Positions 7,495-17,034 of a stretch of 64,000 nucleotides of DNA are shown piece by piece. Both the position numbers and the translations under genes were made by a program. The notes under the pieces were generated by a model. The model was not told where the DNA came from. It made no database searches and saw nothing but the letters and a program-made list of their open reading frames with translations. Location: contig JANSXC010000002.1 in the NCBI GenBank assembly GCA_024743115.1, positions 102,207 to 166,206 of the forward strand, given 5' to 3'. This DNA is from a bacterium. Its GTDB lineage: Bacteria > Planctomycetota > UBA1135 > UBA2386. How positions within the stretch are numbered: the stretch's first letter is position 1; the number at the start of each line of letters is the position of its first letter.

Positions 7495-9192
7495 TCAGTT
7501 GCCGATCAGCGAGTTGATCGCGACCGACGTACCGACCGGGATCGCGTCGGGCAGCGAGAGATCGAAGTCGATCAGCTGGCTGGCGACGGGCATGCCCGTG
7601 AACTTGGTGGTGCACGGGATCGGGAACGCCGTCGTCGTCATGCCATTCGCACCATTGAGGTTGAAGTGCGTCGCGGCGCCGACGTTGTTCATGTAGAGCA
7701 GCGCGCCGGTCTGCGCACCCGGGATCTGCACGCCCGGGAGCGCGGCGACGCCGATGTTGAGCAGCGTCACGCTGAAGCTGTTCGGCACGAGGTTGGTGCC
7801 GGCGAGCGCGTAGTTGATGTTGCCGATGGTCGGCAGGCCGACCGGCGTGAGAACCGGAATGCCGACGCTCGTCGGCGACCCGGTGCCGACGGCGAGCGCG
7901 CTCGCGCTGAAGTTCGCGCCGAAGCGCAGGGCGTCGAGAACCAGCGGGCGGTGCGCGCCGACGGTGCTGACGTTCTCGCGGTACTGGATGTAGACGCCGC
8001 CCGCGTTCGTCGTGATGCCGTTCGCGGTGAACCGGTTGCCGTCGTCACAGCCGTAGTTGCCGCCGACGTTGCAGACCACCGTGTCGCCGATCACGCTGAG
8101 GCGCAGGCGCACCCAGCCGTCCGCCAGGATCGAGATCGGGCCGACGAGGATGTTGAAGTCGTTGCCACCGTCGCCGAAGTCGACGAGGTAGATGTTGGAG
8201 TTGTTCTGGCGCACGTCCATGAAGTAGCCGATGCCCGTGGCCCCCGGATCCCAGCCAGAGAACCCGGCGTAGCTGTAGAGGCCGCCGATGTCGATCGGCT
8301 CACCGAACGAGTCCGTCGAACCGCGCAGGCCGATCGCCCAGGTCTCGATGTCGTTGCTGTCCATCGACGGCGTGGGGCCGCGCAGGTAGGCGTAGCACTC
8401 GACGATCCAGTCGAGGCGCGACTCCGAGCTCAGGAAGTTGGCGTTGCCGCCACCGGTCGGGTCGTACCACGTCGAGACGTTGCCGCCCTGGGGCGAGGCC
8501 GGAATGCCGAGCGTCGCCGGATCGAACGTCGTGCCGGGCACGAACGAGTAGTTGAAGTCCGCGGCGACCGTCGAGCCGACCGTATCGTCGAACGTGTTGG
8601 CGTAGTTGGTGTCCGAGGAGTGGGCGTCCTCGTTGGCTTCGCCCGGCGACCAACGCGCGACGCGGAAGTCGCAGCCATTGCTGTCGCTGTCGTAGCCGTC
8701 GAACACGCGGCTCGCCGACTGCGGGTTGCTATCGGCGTTCAGCGTGTCGCCGAACAGGCCGTCGCCCTCGAGCCACGGGGGGACCGGGTTGCTCCAGCCT
8801 GCGTACTCCCACGCGACCGCGTCGACGACGGCGCCCGAGGGCAGCTCGAGGGTCAAGCCGTCGGGGCCGGTTTCGAGCACCGTGTTCATGTTCGGAACGT
8901 CCTGGTCGACGTTCGGCACGCCCGCGGCCTGGCCGACGACGAAGAACTCGCCCGGCATCAGGATGGTGGCCGGCTGGATCGTGACGGAGCCGTTGCCCGT
9001 CGTGGTGCCGTCATAGCCCTGCAGGATCCATCCCGAGATGTCGACCGGGCCGGTTGTGCGGTTGTAGAGCTCGACGAAGACGCGGTCGTTGGCTCCCGAG
9101 TCGTCGTAGCTGAACTCGTTGATGACGACGGCGGCTGTCGAGGGGCCCTGCGGCGTCAGGGCGGAGACGAGAAGCAGTGAGGCAGTGAGCAT
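7495..9192 (-). CDS. Secreted lamin-tail domain protein, tandem paralogue 3
   Basis: A 565-residue protein starting at the ATG at 9192 (MLTASLLLVSALTPQ), which gives the same short signal-like N-terminus as the two paralogues. The frame stays open 45 codons further upstream, but that extension is polar and unlike the others, so it is not used. The domain order is identical: lamin-tail (VVINEFSYDDSGAND), middle beta-rich block (FVELYNRT, IVECYAYLRGP, CDDGNR, GVYIQYREN) and C-terminal region (SFSVTLLNIGVAALPG). It is closer to paralogue 1 than to paralogue 2 in the middle block (SPQGGN, DPTGGGNANFL). It is first in the direction of transcription, with 182 bp of apparently non-coding sequence before it. 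Function unknown. Confidence 0.85.
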   Translation of the reverse strand: MLTASLLLVSALTPQGPSTAAVVINEFSYDDSGANDRVFVELYNRTTGPVDISGWILQGYDGTTTGNGSVTIQPATILMPGEFFVVGQAAGVPNVDQDVPNMNTVLETGPDGLTLELPSGAVVDAVAWEYAGWSNPVPPWLEGDGLFGDTLNADSNPQSASRVFDGYDSDSNGCDFRVARWSPGEANEDAHSSDTNYANTFDDTVGSTVAADFNYSFVPGTTFDPATLGIPASPQGGNVSTWYDPTGGGNANFLSSESRLDWIVECYAYLRGPTPSMDSNDIETWAIGLRGSTDSFGEPIDIGGLYSYAGFSGWDPGATGIGYFMDVRQNNSNIYLVDFGDGGNDFNILVGPISILADGWVRLRLSVIGDTVVCNVGGNYGCDDGNRFTANGITTNAGGVYIQYRENVSTVGAHRPLVLDALRFGANFSASALAVGTGSPTSVGIPVLTPVGLPTIGNINYALAGTNLVPNSFSVTLLNIGVAALPGVQIPGAQTGALLYMNNVGAATHFNLNGANGMTTTAFPIPCTTKFTGMPVASQLIDFDLSLPDAIPVGTSVAINSLIGN

Positions 9193-9374
9193 GGTTTTGA
9201 AATTCCCCTGCGAGTGAGACTCCTTGATGAGGCGGTAAAGTAGCGGTCGCATCGGCACTTGGGCAGAGCCGATTCTGTAAACGGAATGCGAATGGCGTCC
9301 CGCCGTCTCGCGCGGCGTCCATCGCAATGTTCGCTCGAACGAAAGAGCGACGGCGGCGCGTCAGTCTCCGCGAG

Positions 9375-10475
9375 TCAGATGCCGATGCCGACCGGCAGCC
9401 GCCAGTGCAGGCCGAACGCGCCCGCGCCATCGTCCGTCACGCCCGCGAACAAGCCGATTCGCGCCCACCACGAGCCGGGTTCGCCCAGAACGCCGGGGTA
9501 GACGTTGGCGCGCAGCGCATAGCCCTCGGCGCCATTGGCGATCACCGACCACAGCAGGCTGTCGTCGCGATCGTAGAACAGCCCGGCGCTCCAGCGCAGG
9601 TCGACGGGTTCGATGCGGAGCGTGCTGGCGCCGGCACCCCAGGAGAGCGTGTCGCCGTTCGCCAATCGGTGCGAGAGGCCGAAGACGCTGGTCATCCCGG
9701 TGTAGGCGAACAGCCGCACGTCGTCGCTGTCGAGCCACGGCGGGCGAAACACGTAGTTCATGCCGACGTTGCGCCAGCGCTCGTCCTGCACGTCCCAGAT
9801 CAGTTGATGCGGCCAGTCGACGGGTGCGAGGTTGTCCTGCATCCACTGCGCCGCGAAGTCGTTGCTGTAGATCCAGAGACCGAGCGGGCGGAACAGGAAC
9901 ACGTCGGCGATCTCGTCGGTGTCGTCCGACGCCGGCTTCTCGATCGCTTCGGCGAGGACCTCGCTCGTCATCGCGAGTGCGCCCGCGAGCAGCCATGGGG
10001 CGGGGTAGCCTTCGGCCGCGAACCACTCCGCGTGCTTACGGAACAGCATGCCGCCGCCGAAGCAGTGCAGGAACACGTTCGGCAGCACCGCGAGACTGTC
10101 ATCGAGATTGTCGGGGTCGTGGGGGAAGACCTCCGTGTTGAGGAAGCGACCGATCCCGCCCTCGTCCTCGATCTGCCGGAACGGACTGCCGAGGTGGCGC
10201 AGCACCGTGCGCAGGTCGCGGCCGTAGTCGTTCGTTTCGAAGCTCTCGACCTGATCGCCGTCGAGCACGTACTGCAGGCTCGACGTCAGGGGGTCGAACT
10301 GCGCGGCCGAGCCGACTTCGGCCGGGCGATAGAACACGGTGACGTTCGGGCCGTGGCAGGCCGTGGCCATCGCGAGTAGCCCGACGAGCGCGAGCAACGT
10401 GGGGCGGATCCGCTGTGTTCCGCGTGGCGCGGTGTCGGGTGCCGGGCGGAACGAGGGGCGGAGCACGGCGCGCAT
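9375..10475 (-). CDS. Lipoprotein of unknown function
   Basis: A 366-residue exported lipoprotein. The N-terminus has a long Arg-rich n-region, a hydrophobic core LLALVGLLAMATAC and the lipidated Cys at residue 40. The mature part contains alternating acidic and aromatic segments (FETNDYGRDL, PNVFLHCFGGGMLFRKH, LWIYSNDFAAQWMQDN) and ends with short aromatic, amphipathic strands (WSAGLFYDRDDSLLW, GSWWARIGLFAGV, AFGLHWRLPVGIGI) reminiscent of an outer-membrane or beta-barrel edge. I do not recognise a catalytic motif. It is followed by divergent sequence (99 bp) and the kelch lipoprotein on the other strand. A cell-envelope role is the only safe inference. Confidence 0.75.
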   Translation of the reverse strand: MRAVLRPSFRPAPDTAPRGTQRIRPTLLALVGLLAMATACHGPNVTVFYRPAEVGSAAQFDPLTSSLQYVLDGDQVESFETNDYGRDLRTVLRHLGSPFRQIEDEGGIGRFLNTEVFPHDPDNLDDSLAVLPNVFLHCFGGGMLFRKHAEWFAAEGYPAPWLLAGALAMTSEVLAEAIEKPASDDTDEIADVFLFRPLGLWIYSNDFAAQWMQDNLAPVDWPHQLIWDVQDERWRNVGMNYVFRPPWLDSDDVRLFAYTGMTSVFGLSHRLANGDTLSWGAGASTLRIEPVDLRWSAGLFYDRDDSLLWSVIANGAEGYALRANVYPGVLGEPGSWWARIGLFAGVTDDGAGAFGLHWRLPVGIGI

Positions 10476-10574
10476 TGTCGAGCAAGACGCGCGGGCCGCA
10501 AGCCATCGCCGCGCCTCGCCGGCCTGCTGTTCCCACCTGTTAACGTTGTTCGGCGTCCAGACGTCCGATTCTGC

Positions 10575-11489
10575 ATGCGTGGCGCCCTTCTATTCGTTCT
10601 GGTCTTCGTTGCCGCCTGCCGCGGAGTGGCCGTTGGCCCGACGGTCGCTGCCGAGCCGTTGCCCGAGGCCCGGCACGGTCACCGCGTCGTCGCGCTGTCG
10701 GACCGACTGCTCTGCTGCGGTGGCTTCGCGCCCGGTCGGGATCGTGATGTCGGTCGTCGCACGTTCGAACTCGTGGCCGGGGCCGGGGCCTGGCGTCCGA
10801 CGGGCGACATGCGGCAGTCCCGTGAGTTCTTCGGCGCGGTCGTGATCGACGACGAGGCCTTCGCGATCGGGGATGGGGTCGAGCGGTTCGATGCGGCGAC
10901 GGGGACGTGGAACGTCGTGGTGCCGGCGGGCGAGCTGCCGCACTCGCACTTCGCGACCGCTGCGCTGGGGCGCGAGATCTTCGTCCTCGGCGGCTACCCG
11001 GTCGAGCGCAGCGCGTTCTTCGTTGTCGATATCGATCGCGGCAGCGTGACGCGTTGTGTGCCACCGCCGGGTTTCGAACCGGGCGATCACTTTCACTTCC
11101 TCGCGGCAGTCGGTGGCGAATTGCATGTGGCGGGCGGGCTCGATGCCGGGCCCTTCGAGCCGCAGCGTCAGCACTGGGTGCGTGAAGGTGCCACCGGCGC
11201 ATGGCGCGCGTTGCCGGAGCCGCCGCCGGGTCTGTGGGCGAAGTTCGGTGGCGCGGCGGTCGCCGGTGACCGGTGGTACTTGTTCGGCGACTTTGGCGGC
11301 TACTGCTTCCGCTCCGGTCGTGGGTGGCAGCCTGCGACCGGCTGGAACGGGCTGCTCGCGATGCCCGCGGTGGTCACGGTTGGCGAAGAAGTGCGGGCCT
11401 ACGGCGGGCTGGTGCCCGGCGGCCCGCGGCGGCCGGAGCTGCGGCGCTACGATCCGACGACCGATCGCTGGCAGCTCGTCGTGCGCTGA
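10575..11489 (+). CDS. Kelch-type beta-propeller lipoprotein
   Basis: A 304-residue lipoprotein with a compact signal peptide (GALLFVLVFVAAC, Cys15 lipidated). The mature part has repeated beta-propeller blades of the kelch/galactose-oxidase kind: RHGHRVVALSDRLLCCGGF, FFGAVVIDDEAFAIGDGVERFDAATG, HFATAALGREIFVLGGY, HFLAAVGGELHVAGGL, FGGAAVAGDRWYLFGDFGG and MPAVVTVGEEVRAYGGL, about six blades with the typical double-Gly and W turns. Such propellers usually act in protein or carbohydrate binding; no oxidase ligands (Tyr-Cys) are evident, so an enzymatic role is not supported. It is convergent with the fasciclin gene, with a hairpin between the stops. Confidence 0.82.
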   Translation: MRGALLFVLVFVAACRGVAVGPTVAAEPLPEARHGHRVVALSDRLLCCGGFAPGRDRDVGRRTFELVAGAGAWRPTGDMRQSREFFGAVVIDDEAFAIGDGVERFDAATGTWNVVVPAGELPHSHFATAALGREIFVLGGYPVERSAFFVVDIDRGSVTRCVPPPGFEPGDHFHFLAAVGGELHVAGGLDAGPFEPQRQHWVREGATGAWRALPEPPPGLWAKFGGAAVAGDRWYLFGDFGGYCFRSGRGWQPATGWNGLLAMPAVVTVGEEVRAYGGLVPGGPRRPELRRYDPTTDRWQLVVR

Positions 11490-11492
11490 TCG

Positions 11493-11520
11493 CGGGCGGC
11501 GCGTGGTCGGATGCCGCCCG
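11493..11520. terminator. Hairpin between convergent genes
   Basis: CGGGCGGC and GCCGCCCG form a perfect 8 bp stem with a 12-base loop in the 40 bp between the convergent stops at 11489 and 11530. The position suits a bidirectional terminator, although no T-tract follows. Confidence 0.45.
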
Positions 11521-11529
11521 GGCTGCGAC

Positions 11530-12132
11530 TTAGATGTCCAGCGGGATCAGGATGCGGTTGATGCCGTGGATGATGCCGTTGTCGGCGGTCAGGTTGATCG
11601 GGCGCATCAGGCGCGGGTCGCGCAGGTCCGGATCGTTGTCCTGCAGGCGGAAGAAGCGCGGCTTGATCGTGGCGCCCGTGAGTGCGGTCGGGATGTCGAC
11701 GCGGAAGATGGAGCGCAGGATCACGCTGAACGCCGAGATGCGCTGGGGCGCGACGTGGTAGAGCAGCACGTCGGTGAGAACCGGGACGGGGTTGCCGTTG
11801 CCGAGCTGCGTGAGCGCCGTGACGAGGAAATCCCAGGCGTCGGACTCGTCGTTGCCGACGTAGCCGAGGTCCTTCGCGAGGCGAATGAAGGCGCGGTCGT
11901 TCGGCGCGAAGACCGTGATATCGGCGTTCGGGTCCGCGACCGCGCCAACGAGGTTCGCCGTCTGCAGCGCGGTGAGCAGGATGTCGTAATCGGTCCGGTC
12001 GTTGTCGAATTGACCGGCGGTCGCGCCGCCGCTGGCAGCGACCACGATGTCGGCGATGGTGTTCTGGGCGGTGGCGGCGGCCGGGGCGAAGGTCATCGCG
12101 GCCGCGAAGATCAGGGAGCTGATGCGGAACAT
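11530..12132 (-). CDS. Secreted fasciclin (FAS1) domain protein
   Basis: A 200-residue exported protein with a signal peptide ending at about residue 22 (ISSLIFAAAMTFAPAAATA) followed by one FAS1 domain. The family motifs are clear: the first block DYDILLTALQTANLVGAV, the ITVFAPNDRAF block, a central LLYHVAP and the closing block LTADNGIIHGINRILIP. FAS1 domains mediate adhesion to surface proteins or polysaccharides in the extracellular space. The domain is slightly longer than average because of an insertion around GYVGNDESDAWDFLVTALTQLGNGN. The gene is divergent from asnS across 159 bp that contains a 6 bp hairpin (12168-12183). Confidence 0.9.
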   Translation of the reverse strand: MFRISSLIFAAAMTFAPAAATAQNTIADIVVAASGGATAGQFDNDRTDYDILLTALQTANLVGAVADPNADITVFAPNDRAFIRLAKDLGYVGNDESDAWDFLVTALTQLGNGNPVPVLTDVLLYHVAPQRISAFSVILRSIFRVDIPTALTGATIKPRFFRLQDNDPDLRDPRLMRPINLTADNGIIHGINRILIPLDI

Positions 12133-12167
12133 GGGTGGGGATCGAGTTGTGGTGAGGGGGGAGGCGT

Positions 12168-12183
12168 CGAGGCGTTCGCCTCG
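12168..12183. other. Small hairpin in the fasciclin/asnS divergent region
   Basis: CGAGGC and GCCTCG pair around a GTTC loop in the 159 bp between the divergent starts at 12132 and 12292, with TTT following on the plus strand. It may be a 5' leader structure of the fasciclin mRNA or a terminator for leftward antisense reading; its role is not decidable by eye. Confidence 0.3.
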
Positions 12184-12291
12184 TTTGCAAAGCCGGATTC
12201 ACACGCCGCAAAGAACTTTCGAGGCTTGAATCGCGGGGGACAATCGCCGGTTCGGCCTTGATTGGCCCCGAGCCGGCGCGACAGTCCGGGC

Positions 12292-13692
12292 ATGAGCGCA
12301 GTCAGCGTGAAGCAGTGTCTTGCCGGCGGGATCGCGGCCGGCAGCGAAGTCGAAGTCCGGGGCTGGGTGCGTACCCGGCGTGACAGCAAGGCGGGGCTGT
12401 CGTTCGTGCAGATCAGTGACGGCAGTTGCCAGGCGACGCTGCAGATCGTAGCCCCGAGCGAACTCGACAATTACGAGAACGAGGTCAAGCAGCTCACGGC
12501 CGGCGCGTCGCTGATTGCGCGTGGCACGTTGGTCGAGAGCCGCGGCAAGGGGCAGGCGTTCGAGGTCAAGGCGGCGGCGATCGAGGTCCTCGGGCTCGTC
12601 GACGATCCCGAGACCTATCCCATCCAGCCCAAGCAGCACAGTCTCGAGTTCCTGCGCGAGGTCGCGCATCTGCGTCCGCGGACGAACACGTTCGGCGCCG
12701 TGACGCGCATCCGCCACAGCGCGGCGTTCGCGGTGCACGAGTTCTTCACGAAGGAAGGGTTCTGCTGGGTCAACACGCCGATCATCACGTCGAGCGATGC
12801 CGAGGGCGCGGGCCAGATGTTCCGGGTCAGCACGCTCGATCTGGAGAACCTGCCGCGCACGGACGCGGGCAAGGTCGATGCGAGCCAGGACTTCTTCGGG
12901 CGCGAGGCCTTCCTCACGGTGTCCGGGCAGCTCAACGTCGAGGCCTACTGCCTCGCGCTGAGCAAGGTCTACACGTTCGGGCCGACGTTCCGCGCGGAGA
13001 ACAGCAACACGGCGCGCCATCTTGCCGAGTTCTGGATGATCGAGCCGGAGATCGCGTTCGCTGACCTGAACGACGATGCGGATCTGGCCGAGCGGTTCCT
13101 CAAGCACGTCTTCAAGTCGGTGCTCGAGCAGCGACCTGACGACATGGAGTTCTGCGAACAGCGCGTGCAGAAGGGCGTGATCGAGCGGCTCGAGAAGTTC
13201 CTCGACGCGTCGTTCGAGCGCATCGACTACGGCGATGCGATCGAGGTGCTGCAGAAGTCCGGCAAGAAGTTCGAGTACGCGCCCGACTGGGGCGTCGACC
13301 TGCAGACCGAGCACGAGCGATTCCTCTGTGAGGAGCACGTGGGGCGGCCCGTCGTCGTGATGAACTACCCGCGCGACATCAAGGCGTTCTACATGCGCCA
13401 GAACGACGACGGCAAGACCGTCGCCGCGATGGACGTGCTGGCGCCGGGCATCGGCGAGATCATCGGTGGCAGTCAGCGCGAGGAGCGGCTCGATCGGCTC
13501 GATGCGCGGATCGCGGAGATGAACCTCGATGCGTCGCACTACGAGTGGTACCGCGATCTGCGGCGCTACGGTACGGTGCCGCACGCGGGCTTCGGTCTCG
13601 GGTTCGAACGTCTGCTCGTCTACATCTGTGGGCTGGCGAACATCCGGGATGCGATTCCCTACCCGCGCGTGCCCGGTGCTGCGGAGTACTAG
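12292..13692 (+). CDS. asnS: Asparaginyl-tRNA synthetase
   Basis: A class IIb aminoacyl-tRNA synthetase charging tRNA-Asn in the cytoplasm. The N-terminal OB-fold anticodon domain ([19 protein letters not shown]) is followed by [12 protein letters not shown], motif 2 with the Asn-specific stretch [21 protein letters not shown] (read as two adjoining pieces), and motif 3 [15 protein letters not shown] ending in [12 protein letters not shown]. The NTARHLAEF segment distinguishes AsnRS from AspRS. With the ATG at 12292 the protein is 466 residues, the standard bacterial length; the frame is open to a TTG 30 bp upstream, but that would only add a short non-conserved extension. The presence of a true AsnRS suggests that direct charging of tRNA-Asn operates here. 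Confidence 0.96.
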   Translation: MSAVSVKQCLAGGIAAGSEVEVRGWVRTRRDSKAGLSFVQISDGSCQATLQIVAPSELDNYENEVKQLTAGASLIARGTLVESRGKGQAFEVKAAAIEVLGLVDDPETYPIQPKQHSLEFLREVAHLRPRTNTFGAVTRIRHSAAFAVHEFFTKEGFCWVNTPIITSSDAEGAGQMFRVSTLDLENLPRTDAGKVDASQDFFGREAFLTVSGQLNVEAYCLALSKVYTFGPTFRAENSNTARHLAEFWMIEPEIAFADLNDDADLAERFLKHVFKSVLEQRPDDMEFCEQRVQKGVIERLEKFLDASFERIDYGDAIEVLQKSGKKFEYAPDWGVDLQTEHERFLCEEHVGRPVVVMNYPRDIKAFYMRQNDDGKTVAAMDVLAPGIGEIIGGSQREERLDRLDARIAEMNLDASHYEWYRDLRRYGTVPHAGFGLGFERLLVYICGLANIRDAIPYPRVPGAAEY

Positions 13693-13716
13693 AGCTCCCG
13701 CCGCCATGAGTTCGGC

Positions 13717-14256
13717 ATGAAGATCCTTCGCGTGCTCGTTGCCCTCGCGATCGCGGGGCAGGTCGCGACGGCGATCGCGCTGTTCTCGGAGTTGCCCGAG
13801 CAGATACCCGTGCATTTCGATGCCGGCGGCAAACCGGACCGCTGGGCGCGTCCAGATGCGATCGAGTGGTTCTTCATCCCGGGGCTGCTCGCGGTTGCGG
13901 GGATCGTCTGTGGTTTCTTGCTGCCGGCGTGGACCGTCGGCATGGCGCGTCGGAAGTCACCGTGGCTCAACGTGCCGGATCGCGAACGCTTCTACGCCCT
14001 GTCCGAGGCTGCGCGGGTCGCGGCGATGCGGCCCGTCGCCATCGGACTCGCCGCGATTGCCCTCGAGCTGCAGGTTCTGATCGCGTTTCTCCTGGTCGGC
14101 ACGTTTCGGGTCGCAGCCGGTAGCTGGGACCGACTACCGCCGCTCGGGATCTATGGGCTCATCGGCCTGTTGCTCGTGACTGCTACCGTGCTCGCGATCG
14201 CGAGTTCGCGGGCTGTGAAGCGGGCGCTGAACGAGTCCGGCGCACCGACGGCCTGA
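13717..14256 (+). CDS. DUF1648-type integral membrane protein
   Basis: A 179-residue inner-membrane protein. The conserved DUF1648 signature PEQIPVHFDAGGKPDRWA follows the first transmembrane helix (residues about 3-22), and three more hydrophobic helices lie near residues 50-70, 107-130 and 143-164. DUF1648 occurs in SdpI-like and other small membrane proteins of uncertain role, some linked to peptide-toxin immunity or signal sensing. No SdpI partner genes are visible here, so no immunity role is claimed. It sits 24 bp after asnS on the same strand and may be co-transcribed with it. Confidence 0.8.
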   Translation: MKILRVLVALAIAGQVATAIALFSELPEQIPVHFDAGGKPDRWARPDAIEWFFIPGLLAVAGIVCGFLLPAWTVGMARRKSPWLNVPDRERFYALSEAARVAAMRPVAIGLAAIALELQVLIAFLLVGTFRVAAGSWDRLPPLGIYGLIGLLLVTATVLAIASSRAVKRALNESGAPTA

Positions 14257-14339
14257 CACGGGCGGGGGCGTCGGCTACTCTGCGGGCTGCCGGATCCGGC
14301 ATGCTGGATCCGCCGACGAGGAGAACTCAGGAGAAGCCG

Positions 14340-16964
14340 TTGAATCGCCTTGCCCGCTTCGGATCGTCCATTCTGCCGATTGCCGTGTTCGCAGGTGGTG
14401 TCTGCGTCCCGGGCCAGGATCCGGGAGGTGACGGTCGTCCCGCGCCGCCCTCGAACTCTGCGATCAAGGTCGAGCAACGACGGATCCTGCAGATCAAGAA
14501 GCGGCCCAGCAAACGCTATGCGGCGCGGATCGAGCAATGGGCGCGCGAGCTGCTGGCGATGGGCCAGGATGCCGAGGGCAATGAGCCGACGCAGCGCTAC
14601 GTGATGCTGCAGCTCGCGCGCGACGGCGCCGAGTCCGTCGGGCAGCCGGGTCTCGCGCATGCCGCGATCAAGGAGCTCGGCAAGTGGCGCGTCGACACTT
14701 CGCAGCTCGAGTACGAATGCGCGGTGCGATTCACGGAGGGCAACCGCAAGTACGTGCCCGACGAACTCGTGCAGCTCTACCTGTCGGCGGCGGAGCGTCA
14801 GATGGGGCGCAACGTGCGGCGGGTGCGTCGGGCTTTGGCTGGGGCGGAGGTCGTGGTCAGCTATGGGCGCGGTCGGATCTCGGCGGCGGTCGATGCGCGC
14901 CTGGTGGAGTTGCAGGCCGAGGCGGTCGCGGCGGAGATCGAGTATTTTGCTACCGCGAAGCGCGCGCCGATCCCGGAAGGGGCCGACCGGGTCCAAGCGC
15001 AGAAAGAGGTCGATGCAGCGGTGGCGGGTTGGGACCGGTTGCCGCACCAGCGTCGCCGGCGGTTTGCGTTCTCGCTGCTCCGGCGTGGCCAGGAGTTCGG
15101 CAAGAGTCCGGCGGCGCGCCACGCGTGGCTGCAGGCAGCGATCGACTGTGCGGTCAAGACACCCGACACCGTGCTCGCGGAGCAGGCCGTGCATGCGCTG
15201 GCGCTGCAGTTCGACGTGAACTTGCTCGATCAACTCATGGCCGTGGCGCTGCGGATCGAGAAGGGTAAGCAGTTTGGCACCGTCGCGATGCTGGAGATGT
15301 TCCTGTTCGTCGCCGAGCGGGCCTTGCCGGAACGTGTCGATCTGGCCATGCGCGCGCTGGATCGCGCGACGAGCCTCTGCACCAAGCAGCGGGTCGCGAA
15401 GAACTACGAGTGGTACGACGCCGAGTGTCGGCGCCTCCGGAACCAGGCCGAGTTCGTCGAGCAGAGTTCGGTCCTTCGGGTCCGCCTGGCCGCGGACCCG
15501 AAGGATCGCGATGCGGCGTTCGAACTGGGCTGGCTGTACCTCGTCAAGGTCGGCGAGTGGCAGCAGGGGCTCGAGTACTTCGTCGCGAGCGGCAAGTTCC
15601 CGTTCAACGAGACGGCGAAGATGGATCTCGCCGGGCCGACAGAGGCCAAGGCGATCATGAAGGTGGCGCGGGCGTGGGCGAAGGCCACCGACTTTCGGCT
15701 GCGCAGCAAGGCGGAGCAGAGGGTCGCGATCGATCGGGCGCGGTACTGGTTCGAGAAGGCGAAGCCGTTGGTGAAGGGCCTCGATGCCGATCAGGTCGCG
15801 CAGTACCTGAAGAGGCACCCCGCGAAGAAGCAGGTGAAGATCGAGCGGCCGTCATCCGCCCGCCCGGCGATCCCGGCGAACGCGCGGCGGTCCGGGGGCA
15901 AAGCGAAGGCCGGCACGGGCGATCGTGCGAGTGACGGTGGTGACGGCAAGGCCATCGGTGAGGCTGGCTACCCCGCTGCTTTGGAATGGCTCGTGGCGCA
16001 TCAGGACGAGAGCGGTCGGTGGCATGACCGCGAGTTCATGGCTCATGACCCGGCAGCCGACAAGTGCGACGGTGGCGGCAACGGCAAACACGCCATTGGC
16101 GTGACTGCTCTGACCGTGCTCGCCCTGCTCGATTCTGGCAGCACACCCAAGGCCGGTCCGTATGCCGCTGAGATCAAGCGCGGACTCGAGTGGCTCATGA
16201 CGCAGCAGGAGGCCAACGGCCTGCTCGGCGCGAACACGGGTCTCGACTACATCTACGGCCACGCGATCGCGACGTTGGCGTTCGTTCGCGCTCAGCGCGC
16301 GGCGCCGAGCGAGGAATACGCCGAGGTCGCGCAACTCGGGCTCGACTACCTGCAGCAGCACCGCAACCCATACGCTGCCTGGCGCTACAAGCCGCAGGAC
16401 AACGACAACGATCTGTCGGTCACGGGCTGGTGTCTGACGGCTTGCATCGAGGGGCGGGACGCTGGCTTCACCGTGCAGCCGGAGGTGTTCGAGTTCGTCG
16501 GCAAGTGGATCGAGGAGGTCACGGACGCCAGCGGCATGCACGGCTACTCGAAGCGCGGCGAGGTGAGCTCTCGCAAGCCCGGCCGGCACGGCAAGCAGTT
16601 TCCGGTCCAGTACGGGCATGGCCTGACTGCGGCGGGTGTCTGGTGTCGACTGTTACTCGGCCAGAAGCGCAGCGATCCGATCATCCGGGCCGCGGAAGGA
16701 TTGCTGGGCCAGCGCCAGCCGGAGTGGCACCCCAACAAGATCGACTTCTACTACTGGTACTACGCGTCCTCGGCGCTGCAGCGCATGAACGGTCGCGTCT
16801 GGCGCGACTGGAAGCGCGCGCTGCGCAAGGCGGTCGCGAAGACCCAGCGGCTCAACGGGAGTGCTCGGGGTTCATGGGACCCGGTCGGCGTGTGGGGGCA
16901 CGAGGGCGGTCGGGTGTATTCGACCGCTTTGGGGGCGCTGATCCTGGGTCGGCTGGCGCGGTAG
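14340..16964 (+). CDS. Secreted protein with prenyltransferase/squalene-oxidase-type repeats
   Basis: An 874-residue exported protein. I choose the TTG at 14340 because AGGAG sits 6 bases upstream and the start yields a clean signal peptide (NRLARFGSSILPIAVFAGGVCV); the ATG at 14301 lacks this. Residues to about 480 are helical and rich in Arg/Lys/Glu, TPR-like (AFELGWLYLVKVGEWQQGLEYF). After a basic linker the last about 330 residues form an alpha/alpha toroid of the squalene-cyclase/prenyltransferase-repeat type: ALEWLVAHQDESGRW, IKRGLEWLMTQQ, ATLAFVRAQ, GLDYLQQHRNPYAAWRY, DLSVTGWCLTAC, FDFYYWYYASSALQ-like. The catalytic DCTAE or DxDD motif of true cyclases is not seen, so this is probably a binding or scaffold version common in planctomycetes rather than a hopanoid enzyme. 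Confidence 0.82.
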   Translation: MNRLARFGSSILPIAVFAGGVCVPGQDPGGDGRPAPPSNSAIKVEQRRILQIKKRPSKRYAARIEQWARELLAMGQDAEGNEPTQRYVMLQLARDGAESVGQPGLAHAAIKELGKWRVDTSQLEYECAVRFTEGNRKYVPDELVQLYLSAAERQMGRNVRRVRRALAGAEVVVSYGRGRISAAVDARLVELQAEAVAAEIEYFATAKRAPIPEGADRVQAQKEVDAAVAGWDRLPHQRRRRFAFSLLRRGQEFGKSPAARHAWLQAAIDCAVKTPDTVLAEQAVHALALQFDVNLLDQLMAVALRIEKGKQFGTVAMLEMFLFVAERALPERVDLAMRALDRATSLCTKQRVAKNYEWYDAECRRLRNQAEFVEQSSVLRVRLAADPKDRDAAFELGWLYLVKVGEWQQGLEYFVASGKFPFNETAKMDLAGPTEAKAIMKVARAWAKATDFRLRSKAEQRVAIDRARYWFEKAKPLVKGLDADQVAQYLKRHPAKKQVKIERPSSARPAIPANARRSGGKAKAGTGDRASDGGDGKAIGEAGYPAALEWLVAHQDESGRWHDREFMAHDPAADKCDGGGNGKHAIGVTALTVLALLDSGSTPKAGPYAAEIKRGLEWLMTQQEANGLLGANTGLDYIYGHAIATLAFVRAQRAAPSEEYAEVAQLGLDYLQQHRNPYAAWRYKPQDNDNDLSVTGWCLTACIEGRDAGFTVQPEVFEFVGKWIEEVTDASGMHGYSKRGEVSSRKPGRHGKQFPVQYGHGLTAAGVWCRLLLGQKRSDPIIRAAEGLLGQRQPEWHPNKIDFYYWYYASSALQRMNGRVWRDWKRALRKAVAKTQRLNGSARGSWDPVGVWGHEGGRVYSTALGALILGRLAR

Positions 16965-17034
16965 TCCACCAAGGGGTTAGGGTTCAGGCGTGCCGGCGAC
17001 TCTTCGTCGCCGCGACACCGAAGGAGAGACAGTC

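Noticed and set aside
7495..9327. Start of the third lamin-tail gene at 9327
   Set aside because: The extra 45 residues are polar and absent from both paralogues; the ATG at 9192 restores the shared signal-like N-terminus.
12199..13815. Long minus-strand open frame opposite asnS
   Set aside because: It is an antisense frame in a very GC-rich gene; its translation is low-complexity (Arg/Leu/Glu/His) with no motif, while asnS on the plus strand is fully supported.
14151..15818. Long minus-strand open frame opposite the cyclase-repeat gene
   Set aside because: Shadow frame with no recognisable features and no start context; GC-rich codon usage alone explains its length.
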